From Streptomyces sp. CB03234 (GTDB lineage Bacteria; Actinomycetota; Actinomycetes; Streptomycetales; Streptomycetaceae): a DNA stretch of 64,000 nucleotides. The notes under the pieces were generated by a model. That model made no database searches, was not told the DNA's origin, and worked only from the letters and a program-made list of their open reading frames with translations. Positions 44,031 through 52,459 of the stretch are shown here, in pieces. The stretch spans positions 62,001 through 126,000 of the forward strand of contig NZ_LIYH01000006.1 of assembly GCF_001905885.1 (NCBI RefSeq), in the 5' to 3' direction. How positions within the stretch are numbered: position 1 is the first letter of the stretch; the number at the start of each line of letters is the position of its first letter. The position numbers and the translations under genes were made by a program.

Positions 44031-44606
44031 TCAGATGTTCACGCCGAAGTCGCGGGCGATGCCCTCCAGGCCGGAGGCGTAGCCCTGGCCGACCGCGCGG
44101 AACTTCCACTCGGCGCCATTGCGGTACAGCTCGCCGAAGACCATGGCGGTCTCGGTCGCGGCGTCCTCGCTCAGGTCGTAGCGGGCGATCTCGGCGCCGC
44201 CGGCCTGGTTGACGATCCGGATGTAGGCGTTGCGGACCTGGCCGAAGTTCTGCGAGCGGTTGACCGCGTCGTAGATGGAGACCGGGAAGACGATCTTGTC
44301 GACGTTGGCCGGCAGACCCGCCAGGTTCACGTTGATCTGCTCGTCGTCGCCGCCGCCCTCGCCGGTGCGGTTGTCACCGGTGTGGACGATGGTCTGGTCC
44401 GGGGTGGACTTGTTGTTGAAGAACACGAAGTGTGCGTCCGACGCGACCTTGCCGGCGGCGTCGACGCCGATCGCCGAGGCGTCGAGGTCGAAGTCGGTAC
44501 CCGTGGTGGTACGGACGTCCCAGCCGAGGCCCACAGTGACGGCGGTCAGACCCGGCGCCTCCTTGGTCAGCGAGACGTTGCCGCCCTTGGACAGGCTTAC
44601 AGCCAT
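44031..44606 (-). CDS. terD: TerD-family stress protein
   Basis: A 191-residue calcium-binding beta-sandwich protein of the TerD/TerE family, abundant in Streptomyces and linked to tellurite resistance, calcium and development. It has the typical start MAVSLSKGGNVSLTKEAPGL, the two acidic metal sites (GTDFDLDASAIG and GGGDDEQINVNL) and the end VFGELYRNGAEWKFRAVGQG. It is monocistronic, behind the terminator above. It is one of several paralogues usual in the genus, so the D/E letter is not certain. Confidence 0.9.
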   Translation of the reverse strand: MAVSLSKGGNVSLTKEAPGLTAVTVGLGWDVRTTTGTDFDLDASAIGVDAAGKVASDAHFVFFNNKSTPDQTIVHTGDNRTGEGGGDDEQINVNLAGLPANVDKIVFPVSIYDAVNRSQNFGQVRNAYIRIVNQAGGAEIARYDLSEDAATETAMVFGELYRNGAEWKFRAVGQGYASGLEGIARDFGVNI

Positions 44607-44713
44607 GGAAAGTCCCTTTCGTCGTCCGTACGTCGTACCGGATAACGCGCGGCACCCCGACCTGGTTCCATGAACCGAAAACGGGGTGACGTGACCGCGT
44701 CCGGACAGGGACC

Positions 44714-45151
44714 ATGGAGGACATGTCCGGTCCCTATGTCATCCGCGGTTCGGTCTGCCTGCCGGAGGCCGAGCTCATGTGGCGTTTCTCCAGGTCGTCC
44801 GGGCCGGGCGGGCAGCACGTCAACACCAGCGACTCCCAGGTGGAGCTGCGCTTCGACCTGGCGCGTACGGAGGCGCTGCCGCCGGTCTGGAAGGACCGCG
44901 CGCTGGACCGGCTGGCGTCCAGGCTCGTGGGCGGCGTGCTCACCGTACGCGCCTCGGAGCACCGCTCGCAGTGGCGCAACCGCGAGACGGCGGCGGTGCG
45001 CCTGGCGTCCCTGCTGGCGGAGGCGACGGCCCCGCCGCCGAAGCCGCGGCGGGCGACGAAGGTGCCGCGCGGCATCAATGAGCGGCGCCTCCGGCAGAAG
45101 AAGCAGCGCGCCGAGACGAAGCGGGGCCGCTCGTCGCGCGACTGGTCCTGA
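44714..45151 (+). CDS. arfB: Alternative ribosome-rescue hydrolase ArfB
   Basis: A 145-residue peptidyl-tRNA hydrolase that frees stalled ribosomes. The GGQ motif is in RSSGPGGQHVNTSDSQV (Gly32, Gly33, Gln34), and the basic C-terminal tail needed for the mRNA channel is present (INERRLRQKKQRAETKRGRS). ATG 44714 is used. ATG 44723 (MSGPYVI), behind GGAGG, is a possible start too. The gene ends at composite repeat copy B. Confidence 0.92.
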   Translation: MEDMSGPYVIRGSVCLPEAELMWRFSRSSGPGGQHVNTSDSQVELRFDLARTEALPPVWKDRALDRLASRLVGGVLTVRASEHRSQWRNRETAAVRLASLLAEATAPPPKPRRATKVPRGINERRLRQKKQRAETKRGRSSRDWS

Positions 45152-45790
45152 CGGACCCCGTCCCCCACCGGCCCGCAGTCGCCCTCCGGCGCAGGCGGGC
45201 CCGTGCCCACCACCCCCGGTCCGCAGTCGGCCACCGGCCGGGGCGGGGCCGTGCCTCCGTCTCCCACCGGCCCGCAGTCGGCCACCGGCCGGGGCGGGGC
45301 CGTGCCTCCGTCTCCCACCGGCCCGCAGTCGGCCACCGGCCGGGGTGGGGCCGTGCAGGGTCGCCCCCGCAGAGGTTGGCGGCTCCGAAAGGGCTCCCTT
45401 GCAACCGCCCAAGGCCGCCGGCCTCGAGGAGGTGAGCCCGGAGGGGCCCCGCCCCCCCCACGCACCGGGGGTAGCCGCCGCGCGGGCACCGCGCCGGGGC
45501 GAACCGGGTAAGGGCACCGCCCCGGGGGGCACCGAGAAAGGGCGCCGCCCCGGTCCCGTTGTGCCCACCCGTCCCGCCCCAGCGGGACGAATGCCCACAA
45601 AGGGGGGCGGAGGGCGGCGGGCGGCGGGGCGACTGCCCACGGCGGGGGGCGGAGGGTGGCGGGGCGGCTGCCCACGGCGGGAGGGGGCGGCGGGGCGGCC
45701 GCCCGCAACGGGGACCGCCGGGGCGACTGCCCACGGCGGGGGCGGCGGGGCTGGCCACGGCGGGGGTTTCGGGGGCGGCGGCCCACGAGG
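45152..45790 (-). repeat. Composite intergenic repeat, copy B (inverted)
   Basis: Fills the gap between the convergent arfB and flavin reductase genes. Read on the minus strand it has the same order as copies A and C: about five units of the GTGGGCAGTCG type (45.58-45.79 kb), a core with the complement of CCCGTTGTGCCCAC (45555-45568), the complement of CCGCCGGCCTCGAGG (about 45416-45430), and the 51-bp tandem units below. No gene supported. Confidence 0.8.
45222..45358. repeat. 51-bp tandem repeat inside copy B
   Basis: Units start at 45222, 45273 and 45324 (CGCAGTCGGCCACCGGCCGG each), nearly identical. A fourth degenerate unit lies at 45170-45221. Copy A has about two such units and copy C one. 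Confidence 0.85.
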
Positions 45791-46291
45791 TCAGGACAGG
45801 TGGCGGTAGTTGCCCTTGAAGTAGGTGAGGGGCGCGCCGTCGGTGCTTGGGAAGGCGACGGCGATGACCCGGGCGATGACCAGGGTGTGGTCGCCCGCCA
45901 CCACGCGCTGTTCCGTACGGCACTCCAGCGTCGCCAGCGACCCGCCCACCAGCAGCGCGCCGCTCGCCTCACCGCGCGTGGTGGGGATGTCCGCGAACAG
46001 CAGCCGGTCGCTGACCCGGCCCTTCATCGCGAACCGGCCCGCGATCTGCCGCTGGCCGTCCGACAGGATCGAGACGCCCCACAGCGGCTGCTCGGCCAGC
46101 AGGTCGTCCATGCGGGAGCCGTTGCGGAGGCTCACCAGCACCAGGGGCGGGTCCAGGGACACGGACATGAAGGCCGTCGCCGTCATGCCGACGTCCTCGC
46201 CGCGGGGGCCCTCGTCCGCGTCGTGGGCCGTCACCAGCACCACACCGGCGGCCAGCCGGGACATCGCGGCCCGGAACTCGTCGTTGCTCAC
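45791..46291 (-). CDS. Flavin reductase family protein
   Basis: A 166-residue FMN-binding protein of the DIM6/NTAB flavin reductase family (FRAAMSRLAAGVVLVTAHDA, MTATAFMSVSLDPPLVLVSL, ECRTEQRVVAGDHTLVIARV, PLTYFKGNYRHL). Such proteins supply reduced flavin to monooxygenases or act as NAD(P)H:FMN reductases. No monooxygenase partner is near. Start is uncertain: GTG 46291 has its ribosome site almost touching the codon, and the frame continues to 46504 with GTG choices. Confidence 0.85.
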   Translation of the reverse strand: MSNDEFRAAMSRLAAGVVLVTAHDADEGPRGEDVGMTATAFMSVSLDPPLVLVSLRNGSRMDDLLAEQPLWGVSILSDGQRQIAGRFAMKGRVSDRLLFADIPTTRGEASGALLVGGSLATLECRTEQRVVAGDHTLVIARVIAVAFPSTDGAPLTYFKGNYRHLS

Positions 46292-46651
46292 CCCCTCAGG
46301 ATGAGGGACGGCAGGGGCGGGAGGGTGGGTGGTCGTCGGCAGCACACCGGGAACGCTAACGCCGCGCCCGCCGCGCCCGCATCGGGCGAAGGGACCAGCC
46401 CTGGGTCCTAGGACCACCCCGGGCCGTGGCCCCATACTGTGCGTTCGCAAGAAGTTCAGCGGCCGGTCACCCGCAGTTCGGCCGCCTTCCGCAACCAACA
46501 TCATCCTTTGTGACTTGAGTCACAGAGCGCAGGTTTTGTTGACCCTGTGTACCTGGGGCACAGCTCGCTGTGATTCAGTGGCGGTGACAGTGCAACACGA
46601 GCGCCGATGAGAACCCTGGAGTTGCTGTCGAGGTCTCGGGGAGAGCGAGCA
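46292..46651. other. Divergent control region of flavin reductase and cdgB
   Basis: A 360-bp region without a supported gene. It holds the palindrome at 46508-46523, and a TTGACC -35-like hexamer near 46538 facing cdgB. Confidence 0.5.
46508..46523. promoter_or_regulatory. Palindrome TGTGAC-TTGA-GTCACA before cdgB
   Basis: A perfect 16-bp palindrome about 130 bp before the cdgB start. The half-sites TGAC/GTCA resemble the BldD consensus, and cdgB is a known BldD target, but spacing is one base short, so another repressor is possible. Confidence 0.5.
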
Positions 46652-48319
46652 ATGGAGACCGAGTCGGAGCCGTACGTCCGTCTTGCGACCCTGCGGCAGC
46701 TGCATCAGGTCGTCGCCAACCTCAACACGGCCCGCAGTCTGGCCGACACGCTGCAGACCGTCGCCGACGGCGTCACCGCCGGTCTCGGCTACGAGCTGGC
46801 CTGTGTGAACCTCGTCCGCCCCGACGGTGACCTGGTCGTCGCCGCCTTCGCCGGCAGCCCCGCCGCCGAGGCTCTCATCACCGGCAGGGTCGGCTCCCGC
46901 GCCTCCTGGGAGCGCCGCCTGAGCATGGGCGAGGCCTGGGGCGAGCTGCGCTTCATCCCGCACACCGAGGGCTGGGTCCTGATAGAGGACGACGTGCCCC
47001 AGTGGCACACCGACGGCCCCGAGCCCCGCTTCGAGGACGAGTGGCACCCGCGCGACCGCCTCTACGCCCCCATGTACGCGTCCGGCAGCGGCCGCGAGCT
47101 CCTCGGTGTCATCTCCGTCGACCGCCCGCGTAACGGCCGCCGCCCCGGCCCCTGGGGCCAGGAGGCGCTCCAGATGTACGCCTCCCAGGCGGCCATCGCG
47201 ATCAGCAACGCCCGCCTCCGCGCCAACATGCAGCGCGCCCTGGTCCGCCTGGAGCGGGAGCAGCAGGCGCTGCGCGCCAGTGAAGAGTCGTTCCGCCAGG
47301 CCTTCGAGTACGCGCCCTCCGGCATGGCCATCGCCGAGATGGGCGGCGACCAGCACGGCCGGCTGCTGCGCGCCAACGACGCCCTGTGCCGGCTGCTGGG
47401 CCGCCCCGCCTCCGTGATGCGCCGGTACTCCTTCGCCGACCTCGTCCACCCCGAGGACATCGGCACCCTGCTGCGCACCTCCGCCGAGGGCGGCCGCGCC
47501 GAGCTGCGCCTGGCCCGCCGGGACGGCACGTACGTGTGGGTGTCGCTGCGCAACTCGGTGGTCGCCGACACCGCCGACGGGCCCCGCTTCCTCCTCACCC
47601 ACGTCGAGGACATCGAGGAGCGCAAGCGCCACGAGCTCCAGCTCGCCCACCGCGCCTCGCACGACGCGCTGACCGGGCTGCCCAACAGCGCCGAGCTGCG
47701 CGCCCGCCTCAGCTCCCGGCTGTGCTCCCGCCCCCACGCGGTCCGCGCGACGGCGGCCGGGACGCACGAGGTCGACAGCTACGACAGCGGTGACTACGAG
47801 TACGGCGAGCACGCCTACCGGGGCGACGGCTTCGACTTCGGCGCCGGTGCGGACGGCGGCGCGTACGACCACCATGTGCACGCCGTCGCGCCCGCCGGTG
47901 ACAGAGAGGTCGACGACGGGACGAAGGGCCTCGCCGTCCTCTTCTGCGACCTCGACGGCTTCAAGTCGATCAACGACCGGTTCGGGCACCACACCGGTGA
48001 CGCCGTGCTCATCGAGGTGGCGCGCCGCCTGACCGCCGGGGTGCGGGACGGGGACACCGTCGCCCGGCTCGGCGGTGACGAGTTCGTCGTCCTCGCCGAC
48101 GGGCTCGGCGCGGCCGACGCCGCCGACCTGGCCGTACGCCTCCGCAACGCGATCATCCCGCCGATCCGGGTGGACGGGCGCGCGGTGCGGGTGGGGGCCA
48201 GTTTCGGGATCGGCTGGGCCGAGTGCGGAATGTCCGTCGAAGAGGTGCTGAACTCCGCTGACCAGCGCATGTACATCGAGAAGCGCTCCCGCTCGAAGGT
48301 TCACCGCCGGGCGGGCTGA
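46652..48319 (+). CDS. cdgB: Diguanylate cyclase CdgB (GAF-PAS-GGDEF)
   Basis: A 555-residue cytosolic enzyme making cyclic di-GMP from two GTP. It has a GAF domain (about 20-185), a helical linker, a PAS/PAC domain (about 215-330) and a GGDEF domain (about 335-550). The active site RLGGDEF has Gly474 to Phe478, and a product-inhibition I-site RDGD is at 465-468. About 70 residues rich in Asp, Tyr, Gly and His interrupt the GGDEF domain between the first helix and the strand AVLFCDLDGF. CdgB controls development in S. coelicolor (SCO4281, from memory). ATG 46652 follows GGGGAGAG. The ATG at 46607 is less likely. Confidence 0.9.
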   Translation: METESEPYVRLATLRQLHQVVANLNTARSLADTLQTVADGVTAGLGYELACVNLVRPDGDLVVAAFAGSPAAEALITGRVGSRASWERRLSMGEAWGELRFIPHTEGWVLIEDDVPQWHTDGPEPRFEDEWHPRDRLYAPMYASGSGRELLGVISVDRPRNGRRPGPWGQEALQMYASQAAIAISNARLRANMQRALVRLEREQQALRASEESFRQAFEYAPSGMAIAEMGGDQHGRLLRANDALCRLLGRPASVMRRYSFADLVHPEDIGTLLRTSAEGGRAELRLARRDGTYVWVSLRNSVVADTADGPRFLLTHVEDIEERKRHELQLAHRASHDALTGLPNSAELRARLSSRLCSRPHAVRATAAGTHEVDSYDSGDYEYGEHAYRGDGFDFGAGADGGAYDHHVHAVAPAGDREVDDGTKGLAVLFCDLDGFKSINDRFGHHTGDAVLIEVARRLTAGVRDGDTVARLGGDEFVVLADGLGAADAADLAVRLRNAIIPPIRVDGRAVRVGASFGIGWAECGMSVEEVLNSADQRMYIEKRSRSKVHRRAG

Positions 48320-48384
48320 GCCGTTCGGGGTAGGCTCGCCCGGGTCGGTGACCGCTGGCGAGCAGGGATGAGGAGTGACCAGGG

Positions 48385-49356
48385 ATGGCTGCCGGTAATA
48401 ACGGCAACGGCGCGGGCACGCCCGAGGACGACGATCCGTTCGGCTACCTGTACGCGGACGGACAGGCGGCGGGCGCGCAGGCGCCGCGCCAGGGCGGCGG
48501 CTACGGCTACCCGGGTCCGGCCGCTCAGCCGGGGGTGCCCAGAACGTCGTACAACCAGGTCAGGGCGGTCGGCGAGCGGCAGTACGGGCAGGTGCCGCAG
48601 CAGCAGTACCAGCAGCAGTACGCCCAGCCGAGCCCCCAGTACGCGGCCCCCGAGACCTACCCGGGTGGCGGCGGCGACCGGACCCGCCCGGTGCCCCAGG
48701 CCCAGCCGCCGCAGCGCGGCGGCGGTGGCCGGAGCGGCGGCCCCAACACCAAGGGCCTGCTGATCGGCGCGCTCGCGGTCGTCGCGGTCGTGGTGACCGG
48801 AATCACGGTCGCCGTCCTGACGAACAGCGGCTCGGACGGCAAGGGCGACCCCACCGCCGGCCAGTCCGCTCCCGCGACCTCCGTACAGGAATCCCCGACG
48901 GCGAAGCCCTCGAAGTCCGCCGAGGAGCCGGTCGAGCTGCCCAAGCAGGACGCGGCGACGCTCCAGCTGGGCGGCCCGGCGACGCTGGGCAAGGACGTCA
49001 AGGGCGCGAAGGGCGCCGACGGCGCGTACGTGATGTTCAACGGCACCGGCGGCTCGGCGAGCTGGACGGTGGAGGTGCCGAAGGACGGCGACTACACGCT
49101 GTTCCTGACGTACGGCGTGCCCGGCAAGGACGCCAAGACCTCGCTGTCGATCAACGGCGAGCAGCCGCGCAAGATCAACATGTCCAACTTCGCCCGCGCG
49201 GCGGAGGGCGACTGGGAGAAGGGCTGGACCAAGACCTACTCCTGGGTCACGCTCAAGAAGGGCGTGAACACGATGAAGATGTCGTGCGAAGAGGGCAACC
49301 AGTGCGAGGCCTACCTGGACCAGGTCTGGCTCAAGGAAGGCCACGTCAGCGGCTAG
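48385..49356 (+). CDS. Membrane-anchored carbohydrate-binding protein (CBM35-like)
   Basis: A 323-residue protein. A Gln/Gly/Pro/Tyr-rich cytoplasmic part (1-120) is followed by one membrane helix (about 125-147), a Ser/Pro/Lys spacer and a C-terminal beta-sandwich of about 125 residues that looks like a CBM6/CBM35 domain (LQLGGPATLGKDVKGAKGAD, TVEVPKDGDYTLFLTYGVPG, LKKGVNTMKMSCEEGNQCEA). It may bind cell-wall or capsular sugar outside the membrane. No catalytic domain. Its stop shares CTAG with the stop of the convergent aldolase gene. Confidence 0.8.
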   Translation: MAAGNNGNGAGTPEDDDPFGYLYADGQAAGAQAPRQGGGYGYPGPAAQPGVPRTSYNQVRAVGERQYGQVPQQQYQQQYAQPSPQYAAPETYPGGGGDRTRPVPQAQPPQRGGGGRSGGPNTKGLLIGALAVVAVVVTGITVAVLTNSGSDGKGDPTAGQSAPATSVQESPTAKPSKSAEEPVELPKQDAATLQLGGPATLGKDVKGAKGADGAYVMFNGTGGSASWTVEVPKDGDYTLFLTYGVPGKDAKTSLSINGEQPRKINMSNFARAAEGDWEKGWTKTYSWVTLKKGVNTMKMSCEEGNQCEAYLDQVWLKEGHVSG

Positions 49357-50228
49357 CCCCCGGCCGGCCGGCCCCCGGGCTGTGCCACGACTTCCAGGAA
49401 GTGGGCGACCGTCGCGGTCATCGCCTCGCGCGCCGGGGTGAGGTACTTGCGGGGGTCCACCGTGTCCGGGTGGGCGTCCAGGAACGCCCGCACCGCACCG
49501 GTGAAGGCCGTGTTCAGGGCCGTACCGATGTTGATCTTGGTCATGCCGGCCGCGATCGCCGCGCGGAGCTCGTCGTCCGGGACGCCCGAGGAGCCGTGCA
49601 GGACCAGCGGGACGGGCACGGCGTCGCGCAGGGCGGCGATCAGGGCGTGGTCCAGGGTGGCGGTGCGCCGCGTCATCGCGTGGGTGGAGCCGACCGCGAC
49701 GGCCAGCGCGTCGACGCCGGTGTCCGCCACGTACGCGGCGGCCTCCGCCGGGTCGGTCCGGACGCCCGGGGTGTGCGCGTCCAGCGGCGGCTCGCCGTCC
49801 TTGCCGCCGACCTCGCCCAGCTCGGCCTCGACCCACATGCCCCGCTCGTGGCCCCACCGCGCGGCCTCGGCGGTCGCCTTGACGTTGTCGCCGTAACTCA
49901 GTTTCGACGCGTCGAACATCACCGAGCCGAAGCCCTCGGTGTGCGCGGCGCGCAGCAGGTCCGGGCTGACCACATGGTCCAGGTGCAGGCCCAGCGGCGC
50001 GGCGGACGCGCGGGCGACGGCGGCAGCGGCGGCCGCGACGGCGGACAGGTCGCCGCCGTGGAACCTCACGGCGTTCTCGGAGATCTGGAGGATCGCGGGC
50101 CGCCCCACCCGCTCAGCCCCCGCCGCGATCGCCTCCGCGTGCTCCAGGGTGATGACGTTGAACGCGGCGACGGCGCCCTGCGCGGACCTGGCCCGGGCGA
50201 TCAGTTCGCCGGTGGGGACGAGGGGCAT
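49353..50228 (-). CDS. Class II ketose-bisphosphate aldolase (GatY/KbaY-like)
   Basis: A 291-residue zinc aldolase. Zinc ligands and active site are seen in GLHLDHVVSPDLL, GFGSVMFDASKLSYGDNV, MWVEAELGEVGG, AVGSTHAMT and LHGSSGVPD. It cleaves fructose- or tagatose-1,6-bisphosphate into dihydroxyacetone phosphate and glyceraldehyde 3-phosphate. Its place 40 bp after a PfkB kinase, next to a deacetylase and an SIS protein, favours the tagatose form used in galactosamine breakdown. Fructose bisphosphate is not excluded. Confidence 0.87.
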   Translation of the reverse strand: MPLVPTGELIARARSAQGAVAAFNVITLEHAEAIAAGAERVGRPAILQISENAVRFHGGDLSAVAAAAAAVARASAAPLGLHLDHVVSPDLLRAAHTEGFGSVMFDASKLSYGDNVKATAEAARWGHERGMWVEAELGEVGGKDGEPPLDAHTPGVRTDPAEAAAYVADTGVDALAVAVGSTHAMTRRTATLDHALIAALRDAVPVPLVLHGSSGVPDDELRAAIAAGMTKINIGTALNTAFTGAVRAFLDAHPDTVDPRKYLTPAREAMTATVAHFLEVVAQPGGRPAGG

Positions 50229-50268
50229 GTGCGGTACCTCCGTTGAGTCCGTCGAGCGGCTGGGTCCG

Positions 50269-51195
50269 TCAAGCGGCCGTGGCGTGCTCCGTCACCGTGA
50301 CCCGGGGAAGCAGTTCCCGGTACGTCGTCATGTCGAACTCGCCCGCCGCCGGCGCCAGGACCGTCGCCGCCGACAGGGCCACCGCCCGCGCCAGCCGCTC
50401 CGGCCACGCCGCGCCCTCGACCAGGCCGGCCAGCAGGCCCGCCACCGCCGAGTCGCCCGCGCCGGTCGGGTTGCCCTGCACGGGCGCGGGCGGGGCCGCC
50501 CGCCAGGTGCCGTCCGGGGTGACCGCCAGCAGCCCGTCCGGGCCGAGCGAGGCGACCACGGCGTGGGCGCCCCGGCGGCGGGCGTCGCGCGTGGCGCGCA
50601 GCGGCTCCCGGGCGCCGGTGAGCCGGGCCAGCTCCTCCGCGTTGGGCTTGACCAGGTCGGGGCGGGCGGCGATGCCCCGGCGCAGCGGCTCGCCGCTGGT
50701 GTCCAGCAGGACCGGGACGGACGCGGCACGGGCGTGACGGACCAGTTCCGCGTACGCCCCGACGTGGATGCCGGGCGGCAGGCTGCCGCACAGGGCGACG
50801 GCGTCGGCGTCCCGTACCAGCTCCCGGTACACGTGGAGGAAGGCCGACCAGTCGGCGGGGTCGAGCGTCGGGCCCGGCTCGTTGAGCTGGGTGGTGTCGC
50901 CGGTCGAGGCATCGACGACGGCGACCGTGCGGCGCGTGGTGCCGGCGACCGGGACGAGCGCGTCGCGCACGGGCAGCGGGGCGAGCAGGCCGCGCAGTAC
51001 GTCGCCGGTGGGGCCGCCCGCGAAGCCGGTGACCACGGTGTCGTGGCCGAGTGCGGCGAGGACGCGGGCGACGTTGACGCCCTTGCCGCCGGGGCGTTCG
51101 GCGACGTCGGTGACGCGGTGCGAGGTGTGCGGGGTGAGGGCATCGACCTTGTAGGTGATGTCGAGCGCGGTGTTGAGCGTGACCGTCAGGATCAC
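50269..51195 (-). CDS. PfkB-family 1-phosphofructokinase/tagatose-6-phosphate kinase
   Basis: A 308-residue sugar kinase of the LacC/FruK type. The substrate part AERPGGKGVNVARVLAALGH is at about 33-52, and the catalytic GNPTGAGDSAVAGLLAGLVEG carries the Asp base. FruK, LacC and PfkB cannot be told apart by motif alone. Before an aldolase and after amino-sugar genes it probably makes tagatose-1,6-bisphosphate or fructose-1,6-bisphosphate. It lies behind a terminator that closes nagA, so it starts a separate unit with the aldolase gene. Confidence 0.87.
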   Translation of the reverse strand: MILTVTLNTALDITYKVDALTPHTSHRVTDVAERPGGKGVNVARVLAALGHDTVVTGFAGGPTGDVLRGLLAPLPVRDALVPVAGTTRRTVAVVDASTGDTTQLNEPGPTLDPADWSAFLHVYRELVRDADAVALCGSLPPGIHVGAYAELVRHARAASVPVLLDTSGEPLRRGIAARPDLVKPNAEELARLTGAREPLRATRDARRRGAHAVVASLGPDGLLAVTPDGTWRAAPPAPVQGNPTGAGDSAVAGLLAGLVEGAAWPERLARAVALSAATVLAPAAGEFDMTTYRELLPRVTVTEHATAA

Positions 51196-51258
51196 CCGTC
51201 ACACCCCCGGATCGTCTCTGCTCGCTTGCGCTTTCGGGCCCTGATCATGCCAAACCGA

Positions 51259-51294
51259 AAGGCGGTTGGCCCAGACCCCTGGCCCAACCGCCTT
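51259..51294. terminator. Terminator after nagA
   Basis: An 11-bp perfect stem AAGGCGGTTGG (51259-51269) with 51284-51294, between nagA and pfkB. Confidence 0.75.
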
Positions 51295-51313
51295 GCAGTA
51301 ATTCGATCAGAAA

Positions 51314-52459
51314 TCAGCCCAGTTGGGGCTCAACCACCCATTCGCCCTTACGCATGACGCCCACCAGGGTGAATTCCTTGTCCAGGACCACCAGATCGGC
51401 GTCCTTGCCCGGCTCCAGGGAGCCGACCTTGTCGTACACGCCGAGCAGCTTCGCCGGGTTGGCGGACACCGCCCGCACGATCGACTCGACGGGCAGCCGG
51501 TCGATGGTCGCGGCCCGCCGGAACGCGGTGTCGAGGGTGAGCGTGGAGCCCGCGATCGAGCCGCCCTCCACCAGCCGGGCGACGCCGTCGCGGACCTCCA
51601 CCTCCAGCGGGCCGAGGTGGTACACGCCGTCCCCGAAGCCCGCCGCGTCCATCGCGTCCGTGATGAACGCGACGCGCTCGGCGCCCGCGTGATGGAACGC
51701 CAGCTCCAGGGCGGCCGGGTGCAGGTGCGTACCGTCGTTGATCAGCTCGACGGTGACCCGCTCGTCCTCCAGCAGCGCGGCGATCGGGCCGGGCGCGCGG
51801 TGGCCGAGGACCGGCATCGCGTTGTAGAGGTGCGTGGCGACGGTGGCGCCCGCCTCGATCGCCTCGATCGTCTGCTCGTACGTGGCGTCCGTGTGCCCGA
51901 TCGCGGCGATGACGCCGTGCTCGGCCAGCAGGCGTACGGAGTCGATGCCGCCGGGCAGCTCGGTGGCGAGGGTGACCATCTTGGCGTGGCCGCGCGCCGC
52001 GTCGATCAGCTTGCGCACCTCGGCCGGGTCGGGGTCGCGCAGCAGCGCCTCGCTGTGGGCGCCCTTGCGGCACGGCGAGATGAACGGCCCCTCGAAGTGG
52101 ATGCCCGCGATGTCGCCCTGCTCGGCCAGCTCCGACAGCTCGCCCGCGCGGTGCGCGAGGAAGTCCATCTCACCGGTGACGGTCGACGCGACGACGGTCG
52201 TGGTGCCGTGCAGCCGGTGCGTGTGGACGCCCCGGAGGACCTCCTCCACGGTCCCGGACGTGAACGACGCGCCGCCGCCGCCGTGGTTGTGCATGTCCAC
52301 GAAGCCGGGCACGACCCAGTGCCCGGTGAGGTCGACGGCCGGGGCGTCCGCCGGGGCGTGGCCCGTGATCCGGCCGTTCTCGACGATCACCCGCCCGTTG
52401 TCCACGGTCCCGGTCGGCAGCACCACGCGGGCGCCGGCGAGAACCTTGTGATCGGCCAT
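51314..52459 (-). CDS. nagA: N-acetylglucosamine-6-phosphate deacetylase
   Basis: A 381-residue metal-dependent amidohydrolase of the NagA/AgaA family that removes acetate from N-acetyl-hexosamine 6-phosphate. Metal site FVDMHNHGGGG, the Glu in GIHFEGPFISPCRKGAH, His in AIGHTDATYEQT and ATHLYNAMPVLGHRAPG, and the Asp in VAFITDAMDAAG are all intact. Its ATG shares one base with the nagK stop (TGATG), so the two are coupled. The known streptomycete nagKA operon is under DasR control. Confidence 0.93.
   Translation of the reverse strand: MADHKVLAGARVVLPTGTVDNGRVIVENGRITGHAPADAPAVDLTGHWVVPGFVDMHNHGGGGASFTSGTVEEVLRGVHTHRLHGTTTVVASTVTGEMDFLAHRAGELSELAEQGDIAGIHFEGPFISPCRKGAHSEALLRDPDPAEVRKLIDAARGHAKMVTLATELPGGIDSVRLLAEHGVIAAIGHTDATYEQTIEAIEAGATVATHLYNAMPVLGHRAPGPIAALLEDERVTVELINDGTHLHPAALELAFHHAGAERVAFITDAMDAAGFGDGVYHLGPLEVEVRDGVARLVEGGSIAGSTLTLDTAFRRAATIDRLPVESIVRAVSANPAKLLGVYDKVGSLEPGKDADLVVLDKEFTLVGVMRKGEWVVEPQLG

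Noticed and set aside
44597..45972. Long open frames through composite repeat B on both strands
   Set aside because: They are Pro/Arg/Gly-rich with no domain, overlap real genes on the other strand and arise from GC-rich repeats.
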